Assembly: GCA_024867545.1 (NCBI GenBank)
Contig: JANFNE010000020.1
Coordinates: 682,001-746,000, forward strand
DNA: 64,000 nucleotides
Origin: Phytopythium helicoides
Lineage: Eukaryota > Oomycota > Peronosporomycetes > Pythiales > Pythiaceae
Direction of reading: 5' to 3'
The position numbers and the translations under genes are program-made. Under the pieces are notes generated by a model. It was given only the letters and a program-made list of their open reading frames with translations. It did not search any database and was not told where the DNA came from. This document shows, piece after piece, positions 1-10,635 of the stretch (positions are counted from its first letter, which is position 1; the number at the start of each line of letters is the position of its first letter).

Positions 1-1853
1 AGCCTGGGCATCTTGAGCGCGCAGATGAAATTTTCCAGCAGCTCTTCACTAAATTTTCCAGTTTTTGCGATAAAGACCGCGCTAGCTTGTACTTCCTTCG
101 CTTTCAGGTACTCCACAGGCTCGGCACATTTACCGAAGCAACAGATTGCATTGATAAAGTGATTGCAACGATGTCGAATGGCATGTCACAACCAAAAGGT
201 TCAGATGCCCCAAATGACCGTCAAATCGCATTTGTCAACCCAGTCTACGATCTGTCAGACTACTGGATGATGAAGATGCAGAGTCAGCAAGCTAGTGGTG
301 ACTACGTACAGGCTGCATTGACGTTTTCGCGAGTGCTCGAAGCGAAGGGTCTCCTTCAAGACGGAAGTTTGACAGACGATCAATACTTTGAGCTCTGGTA
401 TGGCATTGCTGAGAAGTGTTTTGTTCTAGAAGATTACGCTCTTGCAAGCGAATACTACCCGATCGCTCTCAATTTTGCGAAGGATTCACATCTCCTCGCA
501 ACTATTCACTATCGCTTGGGTCTGTGCTTCCAGGCTTTAGGTAATGATCAACGATGCACTGCCGAGTTCAAGCGGGCACGTAATTTGAATCGCCACGCTC
601 GACCACCTGTTTTAGTTGCTGAATTGCGAGGGAACTACAGCGAGCAGTTTTCAGAGCTTTTGCAAAAACCAATTCGACAAGTTATTGAGGAAGTGCGGGT
701 GAATCTGTACGATAGAGCCGTACGCCAGCTGCAACGCGTATTCCGACGAAAACACCCCTCTCATGCAGCCACAAGAAGTGCCCTTTTAACCTCTGGAGAG
801 CTATCTGATACGAAAATGCCTTCACTTGTGGCACGGAAACTCAGTGGCTCCCCAAGTCGAGTACGCTCCGCCTCAGGGTCTCCTCGCCAGTCTGATTTGG
901 GCGGTCGCTGACAGCGGTGATAACGAATCGATGGAATCCATTCTTGAAGGTGACACAAACTTGGGGTCGAAGCGACTAGCTGAGTTTGAAGCCAAGAAAC
1001 GGTTGGCTCTTGAGCAAATCGAAAGCCTCCGCTGCGGTCCAACCAAAGACACACGATTCCCCTATCTCACGTTAAAGTCGGGTACCCGAGCTAGCACTCA
1101 AAGTGAACTGTTATCTCCCGAAAAGGATCGTCCAGAAGTGCGCCGCCTTCGATCTATGGCGACATATAATCATGTAAGTGGCGCTTTTCAGTTCCAATAG
1201 TTGTTATGGACAATCCTTACCGTGTCTACTCTCTGTAGCTGGGCTATTTACCGTCAACTGCTCCATGTGTGGAGTACTGGGAGAAACTCCTCGCGTTATC
1301 GACCTCGTTGTTTCCGACTCGACGCAGTGTCGTTCGAGCTGTATGTGCAATCCGATCATTGGTACCCCGTATTAGCGACGAGGCTGCATTTTGCGCGCTT
1401 GCAGATGCTGTTGGGGACGTGGATAACGCCATCGAGAGGCTCCGTGACCCATCCTATGAGCGTGAGGTGTCGTTCATTTGCTCGGTTATCGACGTCGAGC
1501 ATTTGGTTGAGCAGGCCCTTCCCGTCCGATTACCGACAATCGTTTCTCCCTCTCGATCTACTAACTTACAGGGCAGCAATTTGGCTTGTAAAGCCCGGCT
1601 GACACCTCGAAAGTCGCCAGCTTCCCGACTATCACAGTCTTCGTCGTTTTTGTCACCTCGCCCATTGCGACTTGAACAAATGCTCGACCTTCAATTCGAA
1701 CAACACGTTCAGTCAAAGATGGAGCGAGTAGCACCTGAGACTGCACCTGAGAATCCCGCCGAGAAGTTTGATGTGCTTGGTGACTTCCGGCAGGTAAATG
1801 CAACACTGCTGCCGTCTCAAGCACCATTTGGGTCAGAAAGTCGATCGAACTGA
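1..1853 (+). CDS. TPR-containing protein, 3' part
   Basis: The reading frame is open at the left window edge, so the 5' end is missing. Residues from about position 3 to 790 form repeated helix pairs of TPR type (for example around FTEATDCIDKVI, YVQAALTFSRVLEAKG and ATIHYRLGLCFQALGN), followed by a Ser/Arg-rich linker. A 65-bp intron, 1174-1238 (GTAAGT...CTGTAG), joins the middle exon in phase to a last exon ending at 1853; that exon has a UBA-like helical stretch (DEAAFCALADAVGDVDNAIERL). Between about 826 and 911 the frame changes by one base without a believable intron, so there is either an indel or a missed splice. TPR folds are protein-interaction scaffolds; I do not recognise the specific protein. 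It converges on VPS34, with only 105 bp between the stops. Confidence 0.6.
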
Positions 1854-1958
1854 AGCTACGACTCGATTTGGAAAGAGCTGATGCACAACGATTGTTGAAT
1901 TTTAACGCATATGTGTGCATGTGCATCCTAAGCTCAATCGATAAACCTGCACTTCACA

Positions 1959-4856
1959 TTACTTGAGCTTGGTCGCAACCTTGTGGATAATGTCGACAAT
2001 GACCGGGAAGAACGCCGACACACTGTCGTTGATTAGTCCGAGGAAGAACTGCTCCGCCTGCTCGTCTGTTAGGTCCAAGCGGAACTTCTCCTCCACTTTT
2101 TGCAGCGCCGTCACGGGGTCGCTTGACAACTCCTCGATACCAGCGTCTGACATTAGACTCAACAAGTTCAGAATCAGATCGGCGCTCTTGCGCAACCAGT
2201 TGTACGCCTGGCAGCAGTATGTCGTGAACTTGAGATAGTGTTCACTCGCAGGTCCGCCCATGCCTTCAACCATTTCCTTCGTCAATTTGAACGGGGGCGG
2301 ATATGGCTTCGGGTCGGCGCCGAAGATGTAACCAAAGTCAATATGGAACAAGTGGCCCTGCGCTTTCATCATCAGGTTGTCCAAATGACGATCACCGATG
2401 CCCAGTAGGTACGTCAAGACGCAGTAACCAGCAGCAGACTTGACGTATGTGTTGAGCGCCTCAGGAGCGACACCAAACTCCGCGCTCGGATCAGGGTTAT
2501 GCTTTTTGAGGAAGTTCATGATTTGTGGCGACTCAAAGTGTGAGACAACGTAAGAGACTGGATAGGAGTCCTGCACAAACTCCATCAACCCATCGTTTGC
2601 GCCGGTAGCGAGGATACGGTACGGCGTCAGTTTAAGATCTAAATTGACCTTCTTGAGCAAGCGATCCATTAGGATAAACATTTGCATGATCAACTGGTCC
2701 TGACGGAGGTCATCGCCGTTCTTCACCATGAACTTGTACATGGGGCCTTCCTTTGCTCGGTGCAGAAAGTTGATCATTCGCGTCGAAACTGATTCGCGCG
2801 AAAGACTCGAGTCACTAGCACCGAAGATCATCGACTGTGACAGGTTTGGTTGGAAACCTGAGTCACCGAGACCCGAGTCGTGAAGGTTTCCAGGAACTCC
2901 ATGGTGCACACCTTCAGTCGGCACCACCGTTTGGAATTGGATAACTGCTGGGTACATCGCACTCTTAAACATCTTCGCCGAGCCTGGAACAATTCCGCTG
3001 AGATGGATGTTTGGATCTAGAGGAAGGCGCACAGCAGACCCCTTTGGCCACGGGTACTGCTTGAGGAACTGCCGCAGCTTCTCCTCTTTCTGGTCCTTTT
3101 TACCCTTTTCTTCGCGCGCACGGTTGTGGATGGCCAAAATATGCTCCATGAACTCGCGCTGCTGGATGAGCATCTCATACACATGCCGCTTCTCATCGTC
3201 ACGCTTCATTTCATCAAGCATCTGGTTCAGCACAACGGTGAAGATTTCCGAGTCACTCGACTGATCGCTCGACTCCACCTTCAAGTACCAGTAGAAGAAA
3301 TTGGCCATCTGGAAGTTGGAGCTCGACCGCTGGATCAAGAATCTTGCCAGTGGACCCAGCTTTTCGTTCGAGATCGAGCCGTCCACACTACTAGTCTCGT
3401 CCGCACCGCGGAATGGCGACGCCATGGATGGGCCGGGAGTCTCATATCGCAATGCCTGGACGAGTTGAAGGAGGAAGTCCAGCAGGTCTTCATTCTTAGC
3501 CCGCGCGAGCGTCGCGACAGCAAAGTTGCGAACGATCTCGTGCTTGAACTCTTTCTCACGACCCAAGAGCTTGAGAGCGTCGGCAATATCGATTTCGCAC
3601 CATTGGTGCAACAGATCGGTCGCCTGTTTGACCTCCATCTCATCTTTCCAATCGACTGAAAGCAGGAATTTGACCAGAGCCTTCTTGTTGTCTGTCAGCG
3701 TGTAGCGGAACTTCCACAGCAGGTCCTTGTCCTCGTTCTTCAGATTGTCGGTGGGTGTGACCAACAGCTGCTCAATGCGAGCCTTCTCATCGCGACTCGG
3801 CTTGAGGTTGGGGTCGATGGATCCGCGAAGGATATCACGCGCGAGGCGGCGGTACTTGCGCTCGGCCGGGTTGTCCTCGTTGAGATCCGGGTCCCAGACC
3901 GAGACTAGCCCCGATCCCTCACGTGAGGATGGCGCGACCGATGGGGTTGACAAGTCGTACGTCCCGCTCATTGTGTATGAGTCCAGGTAGCCCTGGGAGC
4001 TGGCGGCTGTGGTGGTCGCGCCGGTGTATTGGTTGAGCCTGCGAGCGCCCATGTCTGCCGCATACGAAGTCGTGAGGTTGCGCTGTGAGTAGGGCTCCTC
4101 CTCGTACACAACGACATCTCCGAAGTAGGGCATCTCGACCCACAGCAGCGGGTCCTCTCTGTACGAGCAGAAGGGTCCGAGCGGGTCCTTCTTGCCAGGC
4201 GGCTCGCTCCCTCGGCGGATGCGCGCAATGCGTCTGTCCGTGACGCTGTCCATCCACTCGTTGCGCGAGATCTCCTTGCGCTCGTACTTTTCGCGTAGCT
4301 TGTCGAGGCGGAAGCATTCCTGGCGCAGCCACTCGTCGTCGATCTCGGAGGGCGTGGTGGTCGCTGGCGACGAGTCTGCCTCGACGCCCTCCCAAATGCG
4401 CAGGCACTGGATGCCGTCGCGCAGCACGCCCTGCTTGGAGAAGAACGCGAGAGTGGTTCCTCCGACGGGCGTCCAGTCGACGCCCCATAAGGTGATGGCG
4501 AGCAGCGCGTTGCGCGAGAGGTCCCTGTAGCGTACGGGGAAGGAGACCCACTCGTTCCAGTAGATGGTCGACTCGCTGCACTTGGTGGGGCCCTTGGAGC
4601 TCACGACCATCGGGTGCAGCGGCAGTCCGTCCGCGAAGATCTGCGCCGTGAGGAACATCTCGCTCACGGGCGAGTTGCGGAAGTCGGACGACGAGCCCGC
4701 GAGCTGCTCGAGCGCGCGCCTGTCGCCCTCGCGCTCGCCCGCGGCGCCGCGCTGGCCGATCACGGGCGCCAGCTCCACGAGCGAGATCTTGACCGAGATG
4801 TTGGTGCTCACGCCGCTGCTGAGGTAGTAGCGGTACTCCTTCAGCCGGCTCGTCAT
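1959..4856 (-). CDS. VPS34: Class III phosphatidylinositol 3-kinase VPS34
   Basis: An intronless 965-codon gene. The product phosphorylates phosphatidylinositol to PI3P on endosomes and autophagosome precursors. In order it has an N-terminal C2 domain (starting MTSRLKEYRYYLSSGV; NEWVSFPVRYRDLSRNA about 115-135), a PIK helical domain (about 340-560) and a lipid-kinase domain. The kinase shows KNGDDLRQDQL, the catalytic loop GDRHLDN at about 821-827 and the DFG motif at about 840-842. The C-terminus ends in the amphipathic helix typical of VPS34 (VDIIHKVATKLK). Length fits the family (about 880-1000 aa). I chose the ATG at 4856 because homology starts there; the frame stays open further upstream without similarity. 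Class III is preferred over class I because no Ras-binding or adaptor-binding region is present and the C2 domain starts the protein. Confidence 0.95.
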   Translation of the reverse strand: MTSRLKEYRYYLSSGVSTNISVKISLVELAPVIGQRGAAGEREGDRRALEQLAGSSSDFRNSPVSEMFLTAQIFADGLPLHPMVVSSKGPTKCSESTIYWNEWVSFPVRYRDLSRNALLAITLWGVDWTPVGGTTLAFFSKQGVLRDGIQCLRIWEGVEADSSPATTTPSEIDDEWLRQECFRLDKLREKYERKEISRNEWMDSVTDRRIARIRRGSEPPGKKDPLGPFCSYREDPLLWVEMPYFGDVVVYEEEPYSQRNLTTSYAADMGARRLNQYTGATTTAASSQGYLDSYTMSGTYDLSTPSVAPSSREGSGLVSVWDPDLNEDNPAERKYRRLARDILRGSIDPNLKPSRDEKARIEQLLVTPTDNLKNEDKDLLWKFRYTLTDNKKALVKFLLSVDWKDEMEVKQATDLLHQWCEIDIADALKLLGREKEFKHEIVRNFAVATLARAKNEDLLDFLLQLVQALRYETPGPSMASPFRGADETSSVDGSISNEKLGPLARFLIQRSSSNFQMANFFYWYLKVESSDQSSDSEIFTVVLNQMLDEMKRDDEKRHVYEMLIQQREFMEHILAIHNRAREEKGKKDQKEEKLRQFLKQYPWPKGSAVRLPLDPNIHLSGIVPGSAKMFKSAMYPAVIQFQTVVPTEGVHHGVPGNLHDSGLGDSGFQPNLSQSMIFGASDSSLSRESVSTRMINFLHRAKEGPMYKFMVKNGDDLRQDQLIMQMFILMDRLLKKVNLDLKLTPYRILATGANDGLMEFVQDSYPVSYVVSHFESPQIMNFLKKHNPDPSAEFGVAPEALNTYVKSAAGYCVLTYLLGIGDRHLDNLMMKAQGHLFHIDFGYIFGADPKPYPPPFKLTKEMVEGMGGPASEHYLKFTTYCCQAYNWLRKSADLILNLLSLMSDAGIEELSSDPVTALQKVEEKFRLDLTDEQAEQFFLGLINDSVSAFFPVIVDIIHKVATKLK

Positions 4857-5283
4857 GGCGCCTTGGAGCTGGCAGGAAGCGGCGGTGGTTGACCCAGAAG
4901 AACGAACTGGCAGCTGCCGAGGAAACCCGAGCGTACAGCCGCGGACCGCAAAAATTATACCGCCCCCGCAATGTGACGCTGCCGCGCAGATGATGCGCGC
5001 GACGCCACGCCGCCGCGCGAAATGGATCGAGAGCTCCGCGAGCACGCAAAAAAATGGGGGGGCATGAGGGCAACACCGACTTTATACACTACAACCTGCG
5101 GGATAAAATTAAAGAGGAGCGCGCGGGCCGCGGCGCCGGCCGCCGGCGGCAGGAGAGGCCCGCGCTGCTCGCTGCTGGGGCCGTCGGCGCCGCCAGCTCG
5201 CGGCGCTCGGCGTTCCGACTCCCTCCGATTGGTTCCTTTCGTTTATTCCGCTCGCCGAGTGACGGATTCCGGAGCGACGCGCT
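4857..5283. other. GC-rich intergenic region between FYVE-GAF and VPS34
   Basis: This 427-bp gap between two minus-strand genes must hold the VPS34 promoter and the 3' UTR of the upstream gene. Reading frames across it are arginine/alanine-rich shadows of the GC-rich sequence; I see no gene. Confidence 0.5.
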
Positions 5284-6597
5284 CTACTCCGCCAGCGAGT
5301 CTAGCTTTGCCTCCATGCGCGCCATTGCCGTCGCGAGCTTGTCGATATCCTGCGTGTGCTGGCTCAGCGTGTGGAACATGGCACCCTGCTGTGTTGCTAA
5401 CTGCTGCTGCGTCTCGGTCGTACGGCACAGCAGGTCCATCAGCATCGTCTCCATCTTGGGGCCGGCCGTCACCTGTCCGTCTCCTACGTTTGCCGCCACC
5501 AGATCCTGCGACTGCGGCTGGGCCACCGGCGCGGCCACCACCTGGTTGGCGATGCCGATGCCCGACCCACGCAGCGGCTCGGCCACGCGAGGCGGCGCCT
5601 GCACCTGCTCCGCGTCGACGCTGTCGATTGGCGTCGCGACCGCGTTCTTGCGGTCCTCGAGGTTCTTCATGGCCACGTTCGAGAGCTTCTCGAGCGTGGC
5701 GATGTCGCACGAGTTGCGCGGCTGCGTGTCGAACACGAAGACTGTGCCCAGGATGTGGCCCGTGGGCGTGCAGATGGGGGCGCCGGCGTAGAAGCGGATC
5801 TTGGCGGCGCCCGTGACCAGCGGGTTCTTGGCGAAGCGCTTGTCCAGCAGCGTGTCCATGACGACCATGGGCTCCTTGGACATGATGGCGTGCGCGCAGA
5901 AGGAGACCGAGCGCGGCACCTCGTTCTGCGCGAGGCCGACGCTGGCCTTGAACCACTCGCGGTCCTCGTCCAGCAGGCTGACGGCCGCGATGGGGCTCTT
6001 AAGCGCGTTACTGGCCAAGTCGCAGATGATGTCGAAGACGTCCTCGCTGGGCGTGTCCATGATGTCGAAGCTGCGCAGCACGTCGAGGCGCTCGGCCTCG
6101 CCGGCGACCGTAGGCGGCTTGGGCCACGGGTGGTCCCAGTTGAAGTCGAGCGGGTAGTCGAACTCTGGCTGGTGGAAGTCGCGCGTGAAGTGCGATAGGT
6201 CGCCCTCCGAGTTTCCCGTGGGCGAGTGGAAGTTCTTCGAGTCCCAGTTCTGCTCCTCTCTCGGGGGCGGCGAGGACGACGAGGCCGTGGGCACGGGCGC
6301 GGCCTGCGGGTTGGCCTGGCCGTTGGCGTGCGAGAGGATGCACGACATGCACACGCGCACGAGCGAGCGGCCGATGACGGGCAGCTCGGCCTCCTTCTTG
6401 AGCGTGCAGTTGCCGCAGACGACCTCTCCGCACTTGCGGCAGTGGTGCTTTCGCCGGAAGCGCGTGAAGTTGCGCGTGCACACGTGGCAGCGGTAGCGCT
6501 CCGTGTCGAGCACCCAGTCGTCCTGGTGGCGCAGCTGGTCGATGGTCAGCACGTCGTTGCCGCCCATGCTCGCGGCCTTGAGGTTCTTGCGCGACAT
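5284..6597 (-). CDS. FYVE zinc finger plus GAF domain protein
   Basis: A 437-aa protein without introns. Residues about 28-87 form an FYVE-type zinc finger: CHVC, the basic RKHHCRKCG motif that contacts PI3P, CGNC and a final CMSC, eight zinc-ligand cysteines in all. Residues about 170-310 form a GAF domain (LDVLRSFDIMDTPSEDVFD...FYAGAPICTPTGHILGT), a small-molecule sensor or dimerisation fold. The C-terminus (about 385-437) is a predicted coiled coil. The start at 6597 is the first ATG in front of the conserved part; the frame extends upstream to 6846 but with no domain. FYVE-GAF fusions are characteristic of oomycetes. By family knowledge the finger recruits the protein to PI3P membranes; the GAF ligand is unknown. 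It lies directly upstream of VPS34, which makes PI3P, on the same strand. Confidence 0.85.
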   Translation of the reverse strand: MSRKNLKAASMGGNDVLTIDQLRHQDDWVLDTERYRCHVCTRNFTRFRRKHHCRKCGEVVCGNCTLKKEAELPVIGRSLVRVCMSCILSHANGQANPQAAPVPTASSSSPPPREEQNWDSKNFHSPTGNSEGDLSHFTRDFHQPEFDYPLDFNWDHPWPKPPTVAGEAERLDVLRSFDIMDTPSEDVFDIICDLASNALKSPIAAVSLLDEDREWFKASVGLAQNEVPRSVSFCAHAIMSKEPMVVMDTLLDKRFAKNPLVTGAAKIRFYAGAPICTPTGHILGTVFVFDTQPRNSCDIATLEKLSNVAMKNLEDRKNAVATPIDSVDAEQVQAPPRVAEPLRGSGIGIANQVVAAPVAQPQSQDLVAANVGDGQVTAGPKMETMLMDLLCRTTETQQQLATQQGAMFHTLSQHTQDIDKLATAMARMEAKLDSLAE

Positions 6598-6828
6598 GGC
6601 GGGCTGCTGTCTGCGAGGGCCGCCGGTCAGTGGCGAGTCGCGGGCCGCCGAGCGAGCGAGGAACGCACCGAACTGCGCGCGCCGCCGTCCGCCACGTCGG
6701 CCGTCCGAAGTCCAGGAGTAAGCCGCGAGGGGGGAAGCGGGGAAGAGGGCGGCGCGGTCAATAAAACCTAGCGTAACGCCCGCTAGGTTTAACGCGGACA
6801 CCTGCGCGCGACACGTGGATGGTTTGAG

Positions 6829-6842
6829 TTGATATATATAGA
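6829..6842 (-). promoter_or_regulatory. TATA-like element upstream of FYVE-GAF
   Basis: An alternating TATATATA tract lies about 235 bp upstream of the FYVE-GAF start codon. It is the only TATA-like string in this gap, and CCAAT occurs next to it (6842-6846). Assignment is by position only. Confidence 0.25.
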
Positions 6843-6846
6843 CCAA

Positions 6847-8175
6847 TCGACAACACTGTGTTGGAATTGAAGAGAACCAATGCCACCTCTAATATTGTAG
6901 AATAGACTCCACAAGATTAGAGAGGGCGCTGGCTGTGGAGAGAGGCGACCAGCTGTCGACAAGTTGAGCGTGTCGTGCAATCGTGACCGTACTGTCAGCG
7001 ACATTGAGAAACGCATCACGACGTTTGGTGCCCATAGAGAGGGACGAAAGTGCCACAAGATGTTTTACATCTTGGCTTCAGTATTGCGGTAAGGAGTGTG
7101 GCTGGTCTAGGTACCGAGATGGGCGCTTCGAACTGTCTTTGACTTTCAGGTAGTCATAATGGCCAAGCAAAGCCAGGCCGCTGCGTGAACCGAACCTCTA
7201 CGATTTCTATGAATCTCAGTATGGCGCGCTGTCTACGCCGTACCGGTATTCGACGACGCGACGGCAGACGTCCAAAGGACGTCTTTTTCTTGACGCCCGC
7301 GGTGCCTCCACGAGTCCGCCGCCGCGGAGCCTCTACAATACGGTACAAACAGCAACAAAGTGGTGGTGGCGGTGCAATGCAGAGACGCAGATGGAGTGAG
7401 CAAGGCCCAGGCTTCATCGATCCATCGCGCACAATTGCACAGTACTGTGTGTGTGGCGCCGTCACATGAGACCTGGCTACGGGCGATGAATGGGCGAAAA
7501 GATAGAACAGTTGCGGCCAACCAATCACAAACGAATCAGGGCTAGGGTCGGACGATATCAATGATGTGGGTCACACTGAATTGTATCAATCATTCGTAGA
7601 GACAATTGGTTAGATCGCCCCAGCTGATTGGTCATAAAAAAAAAATATCGGTGTATCAATTGCCAGCAGTGATGATTTCGAGAGATATCTAAGAGAGCTC
7701 AAACGATTTGAGTAGTTCTTAGAAAACGATAGAAATAAATGAGGGTCAGAGGCCTCTCCTGATGAAACGCAGTGCTTTCTGTTGAATCTCAAAGTGACAA
7801 CGAGAGATGAGTTTTGCAACTACTCACTTGTATTTAGTATGCTTATACTATTAGCAACACTATTCTATCCTCAAATGCTTATGCTCTAGACGTGCTCAGT
7901 CTGAAGCAAAAGAGGAAGTGAAGACGAGCCTCACGCCTCGGCTTCTGACCATCATCGCACTGATGGGCTTTGGCGGGTTTGCATCGTTCCCTGATGCGAA
8001 ACGCCCGCCATACGGTACTCTCTCTACTGCATTCCCAATACTTTAACTCAGTGTAAATAAAACATGTAGCTTTCATTATCCAGCAATTCCGCTGGCTCTA
8101 ACACTTTCAAGTCAAAATCTCTACGCAGACCGAAAGTAGAGACTCATACGACAGCGCTCGGCGTGGAACCAGCCG
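6847..8175. other. Intergenic, no recognisable gene
   Basis: About 1.3 kb of unique-looking sequence. The ORFs on either strand are short, compositionally unlike the neighbouring genes and without motifs. This is the transition from the genic block to the repeat island. Confidence 0.5.
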
Positions 8176-8809
8176 CTAGATGCTCCAGAAAGCTGCGTCT
8201 GATGGAACGGCTATCAGGAGGCTCGTCTTCAGATGCCGAACGGCGGCGACCCAGCTTCCCAGAGCTCGTGGAGCTAGTTCGCGAACGCTCACTTTGTGAC
8301 GAAATTCGTCGCAATCATCAGCATCTGATGGGGCTTCAAGACCCTGAGCAAGCTGAGTTCCATCCGTAGCTTCACTGTCGCACACACCAGGGTTGGCCAG
8401 GTAGAACATGTCATCTGTACGCTTCTTGTCGCGATTCATGTTCGTGTACACGAACACTAGCTTTTCCACAGTCGTTACAGATAACTTGTTCCTGAGCTTG
8501 GAGTGCTAATAGTTGAAAGCACTCCACGCACGCTCACTTGCCGCAGATGATGTTGGAATACTGAAAATTCGTAGAGCTAATGGGCGAAGTTGAGGGTATT
8601 TTGTTTGGGCTTTCCACCACAGCAAAGGCGTCACACGAGCTTGCTTTCTGCGCAACTCAGCTGACCAATACGTGTGCTCTTCAACAAAACGCGAGATCTC
8701 CAATGAAAACGATAGCTCATTACCATCGGCAAAAAGACCGACGCGTTCACCAAATTGAACTGCATCATCAATGGCCGTGGCATAATCGTCGTCAACGAAA
8801 CCTTCGGTT
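8176..8809 (-). pseudogene. hAT transposase, C-terminal part (split by gypsy insertion)
   Basis: Reading down the minus strand from 8809, one frame carries the hAT C-terminal dimerisation domain: a Trp-Trp/Tyr-Pro-Leu stretch followed by PTSSAASERAWSAFNY, diagnostic for hAT elements. A TAG stop at 8506 interrupts it. The same frame then continues with HSKLRNKLSVTTVEKLVFVY, the usual end of these transposases, to a stop at 8176. Its N-terminal half lies at 16346-17928 beyond the retrotransposon, and the reading frame crosses the empty site in phase. With a premature stop here and frameshifts in the other half, the gene is not functional. Confidence 0.85.
8805..8809. repeat. Target-site duplication, left copy (CGGTT)
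   Basis: The five bases directly left of the 5' LTR are identical to 16346-16350 directly right of the 3' LTR. Five-base duplications are normal for Ty3/gypsy integrase. Confidence 0.95.
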
Positions 8810-9421
8810 TGTAATAGGCCCCATGTCCATTACATGACACAATCTGGTCACAGATTGGTGTCTGTGACAGCAGACTGGTGTCTGTGGCAGCAGACTGGTG
8901 TGAGACACACTCACGGGAGCAATCAATGATTGCGACCGCACGGAATGTTCTCGAAGCATTCTCGAGTGCTCTCTGCACACGTGTCTCTGTGCATGAAGAT
9001 GGTTCCTGCTGGATTTCTCTCTAGTGACGAAGCCGACGTGTCATTGTGGGTACATGTTCGTGGTTTCAACCAATCACAACGTGCCACGTGGCGGGAGAGA
9101 GGTTCTTTGTTGAAGAACCCGAAGCTCAAGTTCAAGTTCAAGTTGGAGAACATTCTCCTGGTCCAAGCTTCAAGTTCAACCTGATTCAACCCAAGGTTTT
9201 ATATTGCATTTGTAGGTTGATTGCATTTAACCCCATAGGACCCTAGTGGTTTTATGCTCGTAGGATTCAGGAACCATAAGCTTTTCAATTCAGTTGCAAA
9301 TTTGCCGCCTTCATCTCAAGTCTCCCTCCTCCTCCCTCCAAGTCGGGAGAGGCCAAGTCTTCCTCAAGCGCAAGCGTGTGTGCCGTGTTTTGGGGACTGT
9401 CGTGGACAGCGCCCCATTACA
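8810..9421 (+). repeat. 5' LTR of the chromovirus
   Basis: 612 bp bounded by the inverted ends TGTAAT...ATTACA. It matches 15734-16345 except at base 7 (A here, G in the 3' LTR). The short ORFs in both LTRs are shared noise. A tandem of the motif GACAGCAGACTGGTGTCTGT lies near 8870-8900. A TATA-like string (TTTTATATTG, about 9198-9207) may mark the promoter. Confidence 0.97.
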
Positions 9422-9423
9422 CC

Positions 9424-9441
9424 TGGTAGCACTTCGAGAGG
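9424..9441 (+). other. Primer-binding site
   Basis: Two bases after the LTR the sequence reads TGGTAGCACTTCGAGAGG. The first eight bases complement the 3' end of eukaryotic initiator Met tRNA (...UGCUACCA), the commonest primer in this superfamily. The match weakens after eight bases. It does not match the tRNA-Lys encoded in the neighbouring array. Confidence 0.7.
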
Positions 9442-9591
9442 TCCTTCCTGCGACCTTCCTAGAAGGGATTGCCGAAGTTGCGCTGAGCACTTCGTGAACC
9501 CTGCTCTAGAAGAGGATTGACAAAGAGGCTTTCGCCCTTTGTGCACTTCCTTTCAAGACTCTCCCTGTCTATTTCGCAGACAGCAGAAGGG

Positions 9592-10635
9592 ATGGAGACT
9601 CCGACGAGTGTGCTGCACGAAGACCAAGTGACGCTGACGAATGAGCAGTTTCCTCATTTGTCCGGTCATGAGTGGGCAGCCCTCGAGCGGATGAGCGCAG
9701 TCATCGGTGAGGCAGCTGTGATCACGCTGTTGAGATCAGCCTCTCCGGATGAGCAGCGAAGCGCGGCAGTGAGCTTCATGCACCATGAGGTCATGGACTC
9801 TCGTCGACAGCCCGCAACTCCTGTCTCGACGATGAGAGTAATGCCTCTGAAGCTCGACATCTCCCCGTATCGTGGCGGAGAGAACGAACCTCTGGCGAGA
9901 TGGTTCGTTGAGCTGGATGCAGCGGTAACTGCAAGACAGCTCCGGGACCCGACACAGCAAGTGTTGTTCGCAATGTCCAACCTTGCGGGTCGAGCGAAGA
10001 GTTGGGCGTATGGGAAGCGTTTGGCGGAGCCAACATGCTTCTACAACCTCGACGACTTCAAGCAAGAGTTGAAGCGCGCGTTCGAGCCTCCGCAGAGCGA
10101 GTTTCGTGCTCGTGCCGAGTTTCTCAAGCTTCAACAAGGACGCCAAGACCTCCACTCGTATGCACAACGCGCACGATATCTCGTGTCGTGCATTGTGGAT
10201 CAGCCGATCGATATGGCAACACAAGTTGTCACATTCATGGCCGGTCTGGACGATGGACCGATCCGGAACCAACTGTTCCGCGAATACCCGACGACGCTGG
10301 ATCAAGCCATCGAGAGAGCGATGCAAGAAGAATTCAGCATCAAGCAAGCCAAGTTCGGTGGACCAGTTCCACGTCAAGTCCGCGTGACATCGTCGGCTAA
10401 CAATGGACCAGAGCCGATGGATCTGTCGTATGTCCAACATACCGACAACAAGCGTCCTCGCAACGATGGGAAATGTTTCCGTTGCGGGAAGCCGGGTCAT
10501 ATCGCTCGAAACTGCAAGATGTCCTTGCCGAATCGGCAAGAGACACAAGGATCGCGTTCGAACCAGAACAGCAACCGAAATTTCGGCCGCCGGTTCGACC
10601 GTTCCCAATGGTCAAAAAACGGGAACGACCAGTAG
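9592..10635 (+). CDS. gag: Gag protein of the chromovirus
   Basis: 347 aa from the first ATG (METPTSVLHEDQ). Residues about 80-255 match the Retrotrans_gag capsid pattern (YRGGENEPLARWFVELDAAV, then FEPPQSEFRARAEFLKLQQG). A single CCHC zinc knuckle, CFRCGKPGHIARNC, lies near the C-terminus, followed by an Arg/Asn/Gln-rich tail. It packages element RNA. The final codons overlap pol, which is in the -1 frame, with a slippery heptamer at 10614-10620. Confidence 0.93.
   Translation: METPTSVLHEDQVTLTNEQFPHLSGHEWAALERMSAVIGEAAVITLLRSASPDEQRSAAVSFMHHEVMDSRRQPATPVSTMRVMPLKLDISPYRGGENEPLARWFVELDAAVTARQLRDPTQQVLFAMSNLAGRAKSWAYGKRLAEPTCFYNLDDFKQELKRAFEPPQSEFRARAEFLKLQQGRQDLHSYAQRARYLVSCIVDQPIDMATQVVTFMAGLDDGPIRNQLFREYPTTLDQAIERAMQEEFSIKQAKFGGPVPRQVRVTSSANNGPEPMDLSYVQHTDNKRPRNDGKCFRCGKPGHIARNCKMSLPNRQETQGSRSNQNSNRNFGRRFDRSQWSKNGNDQ

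Noticed and set aside
3919..5076. 385-codon Arg/Ala-rich minus-strand ORF
   Set aside because: Out-of-frame shadow of the GC-rich VPS34 5' half, without motifs.
5243..5956. 237-codon ORF over the FYVE-GAF gene
   Set aside because: Frame shadow of the GAF-domain coding sequence.
7154..8076. Short ORFs between the FYVE-GAF gene and the hAT fragment
   Set aside because: No motif, no codon bias like the neighbours, and overlapping ORFs on both strands.
9424..9441. Primer-binding site matching the tRNA-Lys of the neighbouring array
   Set aside because: The tRNA-Lys 3' end would need TGGCGCCCCCC; the sequence is TGGTAGCA, matching initiator Met tRNA instead.
9736..10608. 290-codon ORF antisense to gag
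   Set aside because: Composition mirrors gag codons and no heptads or domains are seen, unlike the 14632-15666 antisense ORF. Its first codon is not ATG-supported by context.
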